64,000 bases of DNA, from contig OY986437.1 of NCBI GenBank assembly GCA_963920525.1, positions 61,851,330 to 61,915,329 of the forward strand, read 5' to 3'. The stretch's first letter is position 1, and the number at the start of each line of letters is the position of its first letter. The notes beneath the pieces are model-generated. The model was given only the letters and a program-made list of their open reading frames with translations, was not told the origin of the DNA and did no database searches. This stretch comes from Dichetophora obliterata (Eukaryota; Arthropoda; Insecta; Diptera; Sciomyzidae). Below, one piece after another: positions 10,401-23,399 of this stretch. Made by a program: the position numbers and the translations under genes.

Positions 10401-12714
10401 TTTAATGCTTTCATCTTACTCTCTCTCTCTTAACTTTCTCTTAATACCTTTTATATTCCTTATTTTCTTTCGGATACAAAATTCAAACTATGTCTACATA
10501 TCGAGAGCTCATACCATAACATTCTATTTAGAAATTTAAGTAATTCCAAATGCCTTAAATGAGCCAATAACTAAAGCTTTGTTACTATTTAATTAGTTGT
10601 TTACATAAAATGACTTTGATCTCTTTGTTTCGAAACACATATTCAAGAATTTTGTTAATAGCACTTGCTTTGCATAGTTTTAATAAGTATTATGACTTTA
10701 ACACAAAATATTTAAACTAAGTATATATTTAAAGTAATATAGTAGTAATATAGTCTTTAAGGATATATTTAAATACTTCCAAATAAACTAAACTAAAATG
10801 TTTAATTTACCGAATTTTATAGACCCAAACAAGACGATAGCCAGTCTACGAACTAGTCTTTTTCTAATAGTTACTTATTCCAAATTAAGTAAGATCTAAG
10901 CAATAATTGTAATAAATATTACCGCGCGTACTGAACACATTTTTGTATATGCACACACGTAGAATCAGTCCTCAGACTAGATATAAATCATGAAAACAAC
11001 TAAAATAGTAACTATGCGCAACATTTCGATTGGATATCAACACTTGGCAGCAGTCAGCCAATCAAAAAGCTGCACAATTCAACACAAGATAAACAAACAA
11101 CGCAACGACATGCAACGTATGTGTTCGAGGGAGAAACGCAAACCAACCAGCCAGACAACAAACACGCTGAGCTGAACTAATTTGTAAAAAGACACACACG
11201 CTGAGAAATATTAATAAGCCTTTCCAATAAATGTACACAAATTAAGCATTTAAGTCAACTAGTTATTTGTAATGGGATTTAATACATTTGAAAAAACACT
11301 CAACTTCCAACACTTTTCAACAAGTTCAATTTTCAATGAGTGCTTCGAATGAGCTTCTTCTGAGCCAGCTATAGTAAGTTTAGCTTGGAATTTAAACAAC
11401 ATCGGAAAAATGTATGTGGGCGCCACTTAAGTACCAGGCGATGCTGAGCAAAGCAAGTACAACAGCGCAGTTTATTGGGCCAGAAAATTGCTGTGGTGCT
11501 GTTACTGTGGTGGTTGTTACAGCGGTGGTTAAACAATTTAAGACTTAATTTTGCTTGTTAAACATATGTTTTGAGCAATGATTTTCTTCTTGTTTTTTGT
11601 TTTTTTTACTTGAAAAACAACAAGATAGATAGACTGACAGGCAGTCAGCCAGGCAAATAGTTGACTTTATAAAGACGGTCGCTGAGCTGACTCGCCTAGA
11701 TGCTCGCACATATTTAGACATTACATGGCATTTGCACGATCTTAGAGCGTACGTTTTCGGCATGATTTGTTTTTGGCTTAAGTTTACTCTTTTTTACTAC
11801 CTCCCTTATATGTAACCATGTTTGGCTTATTAATGATTCAGCCATCAAATATTTTATAAACAAAACAACAGTTTACCTTTTTTTCCCCCATACTATTTAG
11901 AAATAATTGGGCGGTTTTTTTTTTCTTTTTATTGAAGCCACGATTAAGTGCCTTGAATGGAAAAGCTTTTGGCAAAATTTCCTTTTATATCTTTTTATAT
12001 AAAAAGTCCTTATATGTCCTTAAACTTATTTTTATGTTCACAAAATGCCTCAGTATTCTCTTTGCCTTTATTCCAGCTTATGTGGTGGTCAATATATATA
12101 TATTAAAATTATCTGTTAATATAGCTTCTACTAAGCGGATTATTTGCGGCTTTGTTTGACAACAACAACAATGTTTGAACATTGTGTAGAAGACGACGCC
12201 TTTGTTTGTCGAAAATGTTACTTTACTTTGTTGATAAATATTTTCTATGGTTTTTCCAACAACTAAATTGAGCACCTTTATTGAGTTACACTATTGTTGT
12301 TGTTGCTGTTATAAATTGATTAAATTTAATTTCCTGCATATGGAAAATTCATATCCGTTCCGCATCGAACATCCGTGTACTTTGATTTCTCTGTACTAGA
12401 TTATATTGAATACCTGTCATTATAATTTGTCTAACCACCTTTAGCTGGTTTTTTATTTTTTTTTTCCTGTTTTTGTTTTCTAACAAATTTTTAATAAGTT
12501 TTTCTTCTTCATCTCTCATTTCAGTTTTCTCTAAATAAGCAATGCAGTTTTGTCGCTTTTTACACAAAACCAGAGATTGAATAAAAATTAATGAAATGTA
12601 AGTGAAACAAACTTCAAAATTAATTTTAAATGACATTAAAACAAGGCTATGGTTTTGTAAAAAAATGTTCCTAGGTAATTATATATAAATTGTTCGTAAA
12701 CTTTTTAATATATA
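10400..12714. other. Non-coding DNA, no gene recognised
   Basis: About 10400-10800 may be the decayed 3' part of the Jockey-like relic. About 10930-11200 is less AT-rich and CA-rich, with a TATATG word upstream of ATCAGTCCTCAG, a look that would suit a fly promoter or leader, but no linked coding sequence is visible. About 11350-11540 is also CA/TG-rich and looks like single-copy host DNA. GTT and CAA triplet tracts occur near 12160 and 12295. Confidence 0.45.
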
Positions 12715-13494
12715 CAGTCATGTGAAAATAAATAGGGACACCTATATTTTTATATTTGAAGCTGCATGAATTATTTACAAGCCCCAGATATAGCATTAAT
12801 TCCCGCGGCTGGTGATTCTTATTGATAAGGCGAGTATAACACTTTATGGAGTTTTCTCCCACATTGTAAAACTTTCAAGATACAGGGTGTTTTACGGTTT
12901 TGGTACGTGTTTAGTATTATTGATATAGAATCTATATTACTCACCATAAAATAAAAAATAATATTTTCTATTTTAGAAAAAATATCAACTTTTTCATCAG
13001 TATATCAACCACTTTCGTGTGATGATTTGAGATTATTGAGATTATCCAACGAAATATCAACAAATTTTGTATCTTTTCTTTTAGCGGAGCTGTTATCATC
13101 CAAAGTTAGAATTTAAAAAAGAACTGTTGATTAAGTATATTTTAACATGAAAAACAAAGATTTTTAAATTTTGTCGATTACAGCTCCGCTAAAACAAAAG
13201 ATACAAAATTTGTTGATATTTCCTTTGATAATCTCAAAATTTTAGCTCCGCTGTAGCACATGACACGAAAGTGGTTGATATATAGATAAAAAAGCTGATA
13301 TTTTTTCTAAAATACAAAATATTATTTTTTATTTTATGGTGAGTAGTTTAGATTCTAAAGTAGTTTAGATTCCTCCCTTATCAGGAGGAACCACCACCCG
13401 AGGGAATTAATGCTATATCTGTTGCACCTTGTATGTAATTCATGCAGCTTTAAATATAAAAATACAGGTGTCCCTATTTATTTTCACATGACTG
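12715..13494. mobile_element. 780-bp palindromic MITE, TA-flanked (Tc1/mariner-type)
   Basis: Both ends begin CAGTCATGTGAAAATAAAT, then AGGGACACC, and are flanked by TA (12713-12714 and 13495-13496), the Tc1/mariner target. The inverted arms extend almost to the centre near 13110. Mirrored blocks include the GCAGCTT/AAGCTGC region near each end, CACCATAAAATAAAAAATAA, and AGCGGAGCTG against CAGCTCCGCT. No transposase is encoded; apparent ORFs are translations of the palindrome. Confidence 0.85.
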
Positions 13495-13550
13495 TATATC
13501 TATTATTATTTAATAAGAACCTTTAAAATTAAGCAATGTTCTTGACTAGG

Positions 13551-14903
13551 CTATGGCTTGACTATGATATGACTATGACATGACTATGACATGACTATGA
13601 CATGACTATGACATGACTATGACATGACTATGACATGACTATGACATGACTATGACATGACTATGACATGACTATGACATGACTATGACATGAATATGAC
13701 ATGAATATGACATGACTATGACATGACTATGACATGAATATGACATGACTATGACATGACTATGACATGACTATGACATGACTATGACATGAATATGACA
13801 TGACTATGACATGAATATGACATGACTATGACATGACTATGACATGAATATGACATGAATATGACATGAATATGACATGACTATGACATGACTATGACAT
13901 GACTATGACATGACTATGACATGACTATGACATGACTATGACATGACTATGACATGACTATGACATGACTATGACATGACTATGACATGACTATGACATG
14001 ACTATGACATGACTATGACATGACTATGACATGACTATGACATGACTATGACATGACTATGACATGACTATGACATGACTATGACATGACTATGACATGA
14101 CTATGACATGACTATGACATGACTATGACATGACTATGACATGACTATGACATGACTATGACATGACTATGACATGACTATGACATGACTATGACATGAC
14201 TATGACATGACTATGACATGACTATGACATGACTATGACATGACTATGACATGACTATGACATGACTATGACATGACTATGACATGACTATGACATGACT
14301 ATGACATGACTATGACATGACTATGACATGACTATGACATGACTATGACATGACTATGACATGACTATGACATGACTATGACATGACTATGACATGACTA
14401 TGACATGACTATGACATGACTATGACATGACTATGACATGACTATGACATGACTATGACATGACTATGACATGACTATGACATGACTATGACATGACTAT
14501 GACATGACTATGACATGACTATGACATGACTATGACATGACTATGACATGACTATGACATGACTATGACATGACTATGACATGACTATGACATGACTATG
14601 ACATGACTATGACATGACTATGACATGACTATGGCATGACTATGACATGACTATGACATGACTATGACATGACTATGACATGACTATGACATGACTATGA
14701 CATGACTATGACATGACTATGACATGACTATGACATGACTATGACATGACTATGACATGACTATGACATGACTATGACATGACTATGACATGACTATGAC
14801 ATGACTATGACATGACTATGACATGACTATGACATGACTATGACATGACTATGACATGACTATGACATGACTATGACATGACTATGACATGACTATGACA
14901 TAA
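13551..14903. repeat. 11-bp satellite array (TGACATGACTA)n, about 120 copies
   Basis: About 1.35 kb of head-to-tail 11-bp units, very homogeneous. A subset of units reading CATGAATATGA clusters between about 13690 and 13870, and one unit near 14631 reads GGCATG. The left edge is graded (ATGGCTTGACTATGATATGA); the right edge stops sharply at 14903 against an R1-like retrotransposon relic. The unit contains TGA in all relevant frames, so the array is not coding. Confidence 0.97.
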
Positions 14904-14904
14904 C

Positions 14905-17890
14905 TAATCCCATTCGATTGGGATGAACTGGTACGTCCACTGACCCATCACTGAACTATCACAGAGGCTTTGCCATTTTAGCAAGCTTCTCTCTCTAGCT
15001 AGTTTTTTTATGAGCTGTTGGGCTTTTGCTTGAGCTGCAAGTAGCATTTCTTCCACGAGAAGCTGGCTAAAACCAGTTCTGAATCTTCTGATACAGTTTT
15101 AAACCCACAGCAGACGCTGAGAGAGCCAAGTCTGTAAACGGGCTCTTCTCCGATTCGGTAGGAATACGTTTTATCCATGTGGTGCACATATGGTCGAACC
15201 ACATGCATCATAGTAGATCTCACTACGTTGGAAAGAAGTGTTTGTCGTGTTTTTTTGAGGCCTCTTGTGTTCAGCATCACTCTAGATAACGCCGTGCATG
15301 CATCGGCTGCTTTCCTTTGTAAGTACCGCAGATGTTGCTTAAATGACAGTCTGGAGTCGATCACCAAACTGAGATATTTACTGTACGGCCTCGATTCAAT
15401 TACCGTTCCACGAATACTGATGCTGGCAGTCTATAGCTTTATCCTATATAGACAATCGCAGATACTAGCGATTAAGACTACTGAGGGTCTTAACTTCTTC
15501 ATGGTGTTTTGCTGTCGCCACAACTGCTTGGTCATCCGCAAATTCAACAGTCTTAACGCCTGCTGGTATCTCAAGCCTGAGAACCACATCGTGCATGATG
15601 TTACATAGCAGGTGGCACAGAATCGAAATTGTGCGTCTTCGTACCTTCTGTGTCGTAGCGCAGGACTCTTCACTTAAGTAGTTTTTGCGTAGTTATACGA
15701 TTTTCGTGAGGCATCGTTGTACTTCAAAGTTCCTAAGGACTGTCGAGTGTTTCCACCAAACAGTAATGCTTTGCTTCGCTTTCTCCTTCAATTGCCGTCT
15801 GCGCGGTGCTCATAACTAACTTGATAGCGTTAGTCGTTGACTGGGTCTTTCGAAACCCAAACTGTAGGACGGTAAGTCCTCCCCCGGCTTGGATCGCATT
15901 TTCAAGACTGTTACACACCACTCGCTCCAATATTTTGCCCGTTGTATACGCAAATCGGCCTGCAATCTGAAGGGGTGTCCGTGGAGCCCATTGGCGTCGG
16001 AAGCGGGGGGAAGGGGGCAGTTGTCCCCACTTTTTTAGCTAGATAAACAATTTAAAAAGAAAACTTCAAAAGTTATTCAAAATGTCAGTTTTTTTTACAA
16101 CGATAATATTTTTGTATTAGATATTTTCCTCTTATTTCTCTCTTCTTTATAAGCATGCTTGCGGATAACCATTTTCTTTCTCTGTGTTTGCAAAAAGATA
16201 GAACAAAATGTATATATAAATGTATATAAAAGCAACCATTATTTCTTATGTTTTCATATTACCATATGAAAGATCCTTTCAAGAATGATCTCTAATATTG
16301 AAATTGGAAGAACTTTTAAAAATAATGAAATTTTAATATTTTTATATATATTTTTATATTTTTTTATTTTAAACTAAAATAAAAAATTTGTGTATTCATA
16401 TTCATGTTTCTTTAAAAAAATTTTAGTGAACTTTTTTTGCACCACCATTTGTACTGCTCCCCCATTTGTACTGCCCCCCCAGATGAAATTCGCTTCCGAC
16501 GCGCTTGGTGGAGCCACCAAATTTCAGAATGAGCACTAACTTTTTGGTTTTCCCATTGTGTAGGGAACATACTCTCTAGAAGACACTTTTTGTTAAAATG
16601 GGGGAAAAACATGCGGCCGCGACTTAATAAAAATCTTCAATGCGTGGTTCGCAATATCATAAAAACCTGGCGCATTGTCGTTTTGTATATTTTTAGCTTT
16701 TTTCTATGACTATGGATATCTCCTCTACGTTTACAGTCAATATGATGCGTGGCTCTCGTATCCCTCGACTGGCTGGGTCGCTGGCTGTTGTGGGAAGAGT
16801 GTTCTGACTATGACGCTTGCACCTGAGGGTCTTTAGATGTTTGTCGCCTGAAAGACTTCAGCTTCTTCATAACCAATCTGAATGCTTTACCGTATGGGGC
16901 TGCCTCCTTACATAGCTGTAGGAAGCATTGGCGCTTGATCTTAAGGATTGCTTTTTTCAGGGTCTTCTTGAGAATTTTGTGGGTTTCGCGGAGTTCATTG
17001 AAGCTATAAGAGCCTCTTGCACGATAGTACCTCCTTTTTGCTTTGAGTCATTGTCTGCGTGCTTCAGCAATTTCTGCAGTGTATACTTCTGTGTACACTT
17101 CGCTACCTGCCACTCTGCTTGCCTACTTAATGCAATTATGGAGCTTCCGCCTGCATTGCTGAATGCTGCCTGTAATCCATTAAAAATAGCACCACGTCTT
17201 GTAAAGCAAACTCTTCAAGGAGGATAAATCCATGTTTGTTTGCTTGTTTTTCTTTTGTTAAAGCCACCAGCGATAAGGAGTGGTTTGAGCCCTCTCGTTT
17301 CGATGGCTATCGCGTCAAGAGTCTCCTTGAATTCCGAATAGACAAACTTGGTGCTAGGTAGCAGCTCACGACTTGTATGCCATCTACTTCACGGCAGACC
17401 AAGCCGTTTGCACGTGTATGCAGCCATAGATAACAGGAAGCTCTTTCAGAATTACCATATGGTGGCTTTCCCGGTAATGTTCATGATCCATACTTCTGCG
17501 GTTTTTGCGGCTTTAGGTTAAGCCAGGTATAGTCAGGTCGGTGGCCTTGTCTCTGACAGCTTGCCCTAAGAGGTCCTGTGCTGCGCGAAAGATGTTGTGG
17601 TTCAACTGCATTAACATTATCTGCGTTTTTGTTGGTTGGCTTCTTGAAAGGACGGACATCTCAGACTTCCGGTGCGATGGTTGGAGTATTGGACTTCTCT
17701 AGCTTGGCAAAGAAAGCAACTCACCTTCGCTTCACACTCTTTAGCCTTATGGCCCTCTCTTCCACATTTCATTCAGCACCCACCTTGGTATGTACTCCTG
17801 CAGCTTTTTGCGGGGTACGCAAAGTGGACGCACCTGATTGGAGCTTTCTTCTCGCGAAAGTAGAACATGTGTATGACATCATATGTGTCT
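14905..17890 (-). pseudogene. R1-clade-like non-LTR retrotransposon relic (gag finger, endonuclease, RT)
   Basis: Read on the minus strand from 17.89 kb: a zinc-knuckle block CGREGHKAKECEAK then CFLCQAR (ORF1 end). Next comes an endonuclease relic with GLKPLLIAGGFNK, the usual AGDFN block with its aspartate lost. The linker and RT include FPTQWENQKVSAHSE, GKILERVVCNSLE, FGFRKTQSTTNAIKL, VEFADDQAVVATAK (catalytic ADD box), LSFKQHLRYLQRKA and TRQTLLSNVVRSTMM. The last readable piece, WTYQFIPN, abuts the 11-bp satellite at 14904. Much of the endonuclease C-terminus is missing, and there are several stops and frameshifts. A MITE interrupts it at 15992-16503. The AAQDLL-type start and knuckles favour R1-clade membership; this is inference. 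Confidence 0.8.
15992..16503. mobile_element. MITE inserted in the R1-like reverse transcriptase
   Basis: The termini GCGTCGGAAGCG (left) and CGCTTCCGACGC (right) are perfect inverted repeats. Next to them lie G-rich (left) and C-rich (right) tracts, including GGGGGCAGT and CTGCCCCCCC. The interior is AT-rich and non-coding. RT motifs on the two sides (FPTQWENQKV outside the right end, GKILERVV outside the left) are those expected on either side of a single break. I could not find a convincing TSD, so the superfamily is open. Confidence 0.7.
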
Positions 17891-17894
17891 AACA

Positions 17895-19190
17895 AACTTT
17901 CCCTGAAAGACTTTCACCCAACTTTAAGGTGATTACAAACTACTTTCAAAACAAACCACAAGTGGTTGAACAATCAACTTTTTTCTTCGAAAATAACTAG
18001 TGATTTTCTCTATAAAATAGCCGCAAAATCAACAGTACGCACTACCTACTATATGACAGATTGACTAGTTTATATATGGTCCTTTTGAAACCAACTAGTA
18101 GTCAGTCTTTAGAAAATTAGCTTATATCTGGTTACTTTTATTCTACTTACTAGTGAGGAGTAAAACGACTACATTTTAAATGGTTTTTTATAAACTAGCT
18201 TCTAGTGAAAATAGAAAATATTTAGCCATACCAAAAAATATTTTAAAGTCGACTTAAAATTTAATGTGACCTTTTTTTAACAAAAAATTATGAAAACAAT
18301 TTGAGAAAAATTGCTACTTAATTTCAAGTTAGCATTAAAATATTTTTTGGTTAGTCTGATTGATTTTTATCTGGCTGTATGAAACCAGTTGGAAATTTTT
18401 ATTAAACAAAATAAATAATTTTATTACATTTAATGCTAAAATATTTTATTGAAAAAACATAGTTCGTCAAACATGAATTTTTAGTCTTCAATAAAGTAAT
18501 AAATTTTCAGTAAAGTGTGTTAAAAAATGGATTTTCAATACAAATTCGATTTCTGAAATTGTTATCCTAGTTATGGAAATCGTATTTTAATTAACTGGGC
18601 ACCGTTTTCTCAAAAAAAACCCTAGCCGCGACAAATGATTCTTAAAATGATAACTTCGATCTTGGTTTTATAACCATAGAAATCAATCAATTAAAAAAAT
18701 TGAGCCTAATCGGAGATGGTAAGTTCAACAGATATAACACTTTAATGTGAAATAGACTCTATACAAATATTTTCAAAACACTTTTTTCCATTTATTCTGC
18801 ATAAAAAGGAAATATACATCTACACTTCCGATACTATCGAAACTGTGTTTTTTTTTTAAAACAAATCACAACCCTGGCCACGGAGAAAGAAATTGATGCA
18901 ACACAGACTTTCGCTTTGCTCGTTACTACAACCCAGAAATTCTGGTTCGCGGCCGCTCAACTCACTACTTTTCGATGAATTTGCAACTAAATGAAAGTTA
19001 CTCCGTGAATAACTACATTATAGTTACTTTGCTTTTCGGACTAGTTACATTTGGTCCTGCAGGGTTCTTACTATCAAAATTTTATCCGATAAACTTTTCT
19101 CTTCGGTTTTAAATGCAATAAAAAAGCGTACTTTCACCTTTTATGTTATTATTTTTTATGTTTTGTTACACATTACTTATAAATTTATTA
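17895..19190. other. Non-coding stretch with clustered ACTAG words
   Basis: ACTAGT or CTAGT occurs repeatedly between 17996 and 18200. CAACCCTGG near 18867 resembles a hAT terminus, but I did not find its partner. TTCCGATACTATCGAAACTG near 18826 recurs at 7784. No coding region is supported. Confidence 0.45.
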
Positions 19191-19219
19191 TTACCTTTTT
19201 ACATTTTTTACCTTTTTTA

Positions 19220-19950
19220 CCTTGTTTACCTTTTTTACCTTTACCTTTACCTTTACCTTTACCTTTACCTTTACCTTTACCTTTACCTTTACCTTTACCT
19301 TTACCTTTACCCTTTACCCTTTACCCTTTACCCTTTACCCTTTACCCTTTACCCTTTACCCTTTACCCTTTACCCTTTACCCTTTACCCTTTACCCTTTA
19401 CCCTTTACCCTTTACCCTTTACCCTTTACCCTTTACCCTTTACCCTTTACCCTTTACCCTTTACCCTTTACCCTTTACCCTTTACCCTTTACCCTTTACC
19501 CTTTACCCTTTACCCTTTACCCTTTACCCTTTACCCTTTACCCTTTACCCTTTACCCTTTACCCTTTACCCTTTACCCTTTACCCTTTACCCTTTACCCT
19601 TTACCCTTTACCCTTTACCCTTTACCCTTTACCCTTTACCCTTTACCCTTTACCCTTTACCCTTTACCCTTTACCCTTTACCCTTTACCCTTTACCCTTT
19701 ACCCTTTACCCTTTACCCTTTACCTTTACCTTTACCTTTACCTTTACCTTTACCTTTACCTTTACCTTTACCTTTACCTTTACCTTTACCTTTACCTTTA
19801 CCTTTACCTTTACCTTTACCTTTACCTTTACCTTTACCTTTACCTTTACCTTTACCTTTACCTTTACCTTTACCTTTACCTTTACCTTTACCTTTACCTT
19901 TACCTTTACCTTTACCTTTACCTTTACCTTTACCTTTACCTTTACCTTTT
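19220..19950. repeat. TTTACC / TTTACCC / TTTACC satellite array
   Basis: A 6-mer block (TTTACC, about 19236-19310) passes into a long 7-mer block (TTTACCC, about 19310-19720, close to 60 copies) and back to a 6-mer block (about 19722-19948). The left shoulder grades through TTTTTTACC variants. Long ORFs across it are only translations of the repeat. The opposite strand carries GGG every 6-7 bases and could form G-quadruplexes. Confidence 0.97.
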
Positions 19951-19959
19951 ACATATCTA

Positions 19960-22705
19960 TTTTTTATATTCTTTCTTGTATTGTAACTATTTTCAATGAA
20001 ATACGTTCAGACATCTTTTGGATCTTCGAATACGATATTAAAAAATTTCAATCTTAATCTTTCGATAGAACCACATTAAAGCCGTGAAACTGAGTTTAAA
20101 TTCCACTTAAATCGCTCTACAGCCTAAATCGATCTTCTACACTTTTTCTCAAATAGAGTACCGCGCTGCAAAAATAGTCTTAGAACAACCAAACGTCGAA
20201 CTGATTCAACTGAGTAAAAGAGAAAGAGTCTAAAAACAACAAAGAAACAAATTAGATCGCATACTAGAGATAGAGGCGTTGCTAAAAAACAACCCAGAGT
20301 CTTGCCAAAGCGACTGAGCGACTGACTTAAACTGACTGGCTGGCTGGGTTGTCTATACAGCTCTTCGACTTCTTCTGTTGGCTGGCGGGCTGACGGAATG
20401 ACTGGCTCTGACTTAGATGACTTTAAGCTTTATAGCACAGCAGATGATATAAATTATATATGAGCTCAGTGTGGCAATCGTTAAACTTTGTTAAGCGGAG
20501 TGTGCTAGCTAAAGTCAGTAACACCAAGAAAACAATACCAACAGCAACATCTAAAGTACAACAATAAAAGTTGCAATAGTTGCACAAGATCAGCTTTAGA
20601 TCTTCTTCGAGCGTTCGTCTCCGCAATGAAAACTAAAACAACCAAAAACATTTTGAGGCCATTCAAAGGCTCAAAGACAGAACTTAAAATAAAAAAAATA
20701 ACTTTTGTCTGCACTGAAAAAATTAAAAAATTGACACAAATGTTATCAGCAATATTTTAAAATATTTTGTATTTGGAAAATAGCTTGAAAAACAAGAAAA
20801 AATTTATTTAAAATATATCTGAGCATACTAAAATTTTTACTAGTTTTCTTGAAAAAAGAATAAATACATTTGTGTTTAGTTTTAAGACATGTTGATTTTT
20901 TTCAGTGTGTGTACATTTAAACGAATTGCAAAAATAGGTGTATTTTTTTTATAACCATGCGAAGAGTAGGTACGCGCCAAGCTACAACGTTTACTGAAAT
21001 GTTGCGCATGCGAAATAAAATTGTTGCAGCTCACTCGCTTGCTCGATCTCTCGCTCAAATAATCGTTAAAACACACTTATTAACTATTTTTACAACAAAT
21101 AGTTATGACTGCTTTGGTTGTAATTGCTGTTGTAACGTTTGCTATCGTTGTTATTGTCGTTAGTTTTCAGATATCCTGAGGTTAGAAATTTTGATTATTT
21201 TTTTTATGCCGCAAAAAGCGCTGCTATTCTTTGGCATTTCGGAAAATGTGAAATGTAGGTGGAGCACTTGCAATAATAATAACCGCAACACCAAAATACA
21301 TACATACCAGCAACAATAATAAAATATGTTGCACATGTGCTTTACAAAGATGTGTTTTTTTTTTTGTGCAACGAAAGTTTTTCTTTGCACACTACGAGTT
21401 GGAAGGAGTTTCCGGAACTCAATATCTGTTTGATAAAATATGAATGAAAGAAAGATTTTAGGCAGTAATCCAAAAGATAAATAAATAATACCCAAAGGGA
21501 GAATCATCTTTTAAAACACTAAAGGGGAGAAATCACATTTTCTCCACCAAAACATGTTTCGTTGAATTTTGATTACATCATATATTAACTAAAGAAGTGA
21601 TTAAAATTAAAATTTAATTTTGTATAATACAATTTCTCTTAAAAGAAATATTGCATATGGCAGTATGCGATAGCAAAATCGCTCAAAGTTCAAAGAAATA
21701 GACAAAACAAATCCAAAATTGGAATAACAGAAATTTAAAAAGTATTTAATATGTATTTAAAGCGCTGTGTTGATGTTTCTTTTATTTTTTTTTGTTTTAT
21801 TGTTGCTCAATTTTAAGTTAAATTTGACTTGCAAATAGCGCTGCAACTGTCTGTCAATGACTGTCATGTGTTTGTTTAAGTAGCTTTGTGTTTTTTTCTT
21901 TTTTGTTCTCATATCAGCATTATTGTCGCCATTTTAAGTGTTGTTTTGGAATTTATATTATTTTTACCTACATTGCTGGTTGTATGGAAATTGTGTTTTT
22001 GTCACCATTTCGTTTTTTATTTTTTTTTTTATTTCTTTTTTAGTTATTCTGAACAGTGTTTTTGTTGTGTTATTTAAGCATGTCACCATATAATTCGTTT
22101 TTAACAATTGTACTTTCTGCTCTTGCGTTATTATAGGACTGTCCATACAAATTAGATTGTGTTATATTTTAAAAATGTAAAATAAAACAACGCAAATTAT
22201 GTGTATAATTGCTCAAAACAGTAAATTCGTAACTTATTTATATGAAGATACTTAGAAGCTAGTAGATTTATGTAGATAAACTATTTAATAGTCTTGTTTT
22301 GTTGTCATATTTTTGCCCATTTCTCTAGTAGTGACTTAAAAGAAAATGTTGTGTTATCTGATGAAAGGTTCCAAAGCTGTCCAAGGTTTTTAATAATGGT
22401 CAAATCTTGGGGATAAAGGCAGAGTTTTGGTGGTTCTAAAAACATTTATATATCAATAATTCCTTTACAAGGTTTGTCGTATACTAAGGATAGTTAAAAA
22501 ATGGCCCTGGTTAAAATTAAATGTAGTTAACGACACTTTGTCTCGTTTTTGTTTTTAAAGTTGTCATATTTCCTTCTCTAGGTAAGTATTATGTTTAAGG
22601 CTCCAGTTGAAACACCCAAAACCATATGTAATCTATTTTAATAAAACTCCTTTTTTATTTGCTTGTTTGTTTGTGTATTTGTTTGATCTTAATACAAATC
22701 TAAAC
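19960..22705. other. Non-coding DNA, partly host-like, no gene recognised
   Basis: 20.1-20.65 kb and 20.95-21.2 kb are less AT-rich and carry CAA/CAG and GTT runs. A GACTGACTGGCTGG-like degenerate repeat lies at about 20310-20410. These look like intronic or untranslated host DNA, but no exon or splice structure is convincing. The remainder is AT-rich with no terminal repeats that I could pair. Confidence 0.45.
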
Positions 22706-22759
22706 GTCTGCACAATGGTTCCAAATCGAAAAAAGTCGGCCCGAAAAAATGTTGTTATA

Positions 22760-23290
22760 TTGGTTTTTGGGGTCGCTGATCACGAATCTGAATTCAAAAA
22801 TTCGAAATTCAAAATGGCGGCTTAAAAATGGCGGCCATGAACATACCAACTTTTATAATAACTATATTATGCATTTCAAATTTGATGACACGAAAGTTTT
22901 TGGGGTAGCTGATCACGAATCTGAAGTCAGAAATTTGAAATTCAAAATGGCGGCTTAAAAATGGCGTTCATGAACATGCCACCTTTTATAATAACTATAT
23001 TATGCGTTTCAAATTTGAAGCCCCGAAGTTTTCGGGGTTACTGATCATGAATATGAAGCTAAAATTTGAAAAATTAAAATTCAAAATAGCGGCCATGAAA
23101 ATGTTAACTTTTGTAATAACTATGCTATGTATTTAAAATTTGGTGCCCTGAATGTTTTCTGGGTCGCTGATCATGAATCTGAAGTAAAAAATTTCAAATT
23201 CAAAATAGTGGCCTTAAAATGGCGTCCAAAGCTACTATTACTTTTCTAATAACTATATTATTCATTTCAATTTGGTTTTTTTTTTTTCAA
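22760..23290. repeat. Four tandem ~130-bp subterminal repeats in Transib
   Basis: The block CTGATCACGAATCTGAA recurs with anchors at 22776, 22909, 23041 and 23167 (spacings 133, 132 and 126 bp). Each unit carries GGGGTCGCTGAT, then a variable part, AAATTCAAAATGGCGGC and ATAATAACTATATTATGCAT-like sequence. The unit core strongly resembles the monomers at 37.2-38.0 kb. In an element of this type such repeats could be transposase-binding sites, or simply an expanded minisatellite. Confidence 0.85.
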
Positions 23291-23399
23291 ATAATCACAA
23301 AGCGTATTATATTTACAAAAATGTAAAATGAAACAGTTTACATATATAAAATAAGAAATAAGTTAGATAGCATTATCTAATTTTAAAAGATCCAAAAAA

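Noticed and set aside
12349..12862. Minus-strand ORFs of 95 and 63 codons
   Set aside because: No recognisable motif; the second lies in the palindromic MITE arm.
13551..14903. CRISPR-like array
   Set aside because: Direct 11-bp tandem units without spacers; plain satellite in a eukaryotic context.
15177..17892. Plus-strand ORFs at 15177, 16928, 17578 and 17672
   Set aside because: They are antisense shadows of the minus-strand R1-like coding relic.
19143..20057. ORFs of PLPFTLYPLPFTLY type, 254-304 codons
   Set aside because: Translations of TTTACC/TTTACCC repeats in three frames at once, not genes.
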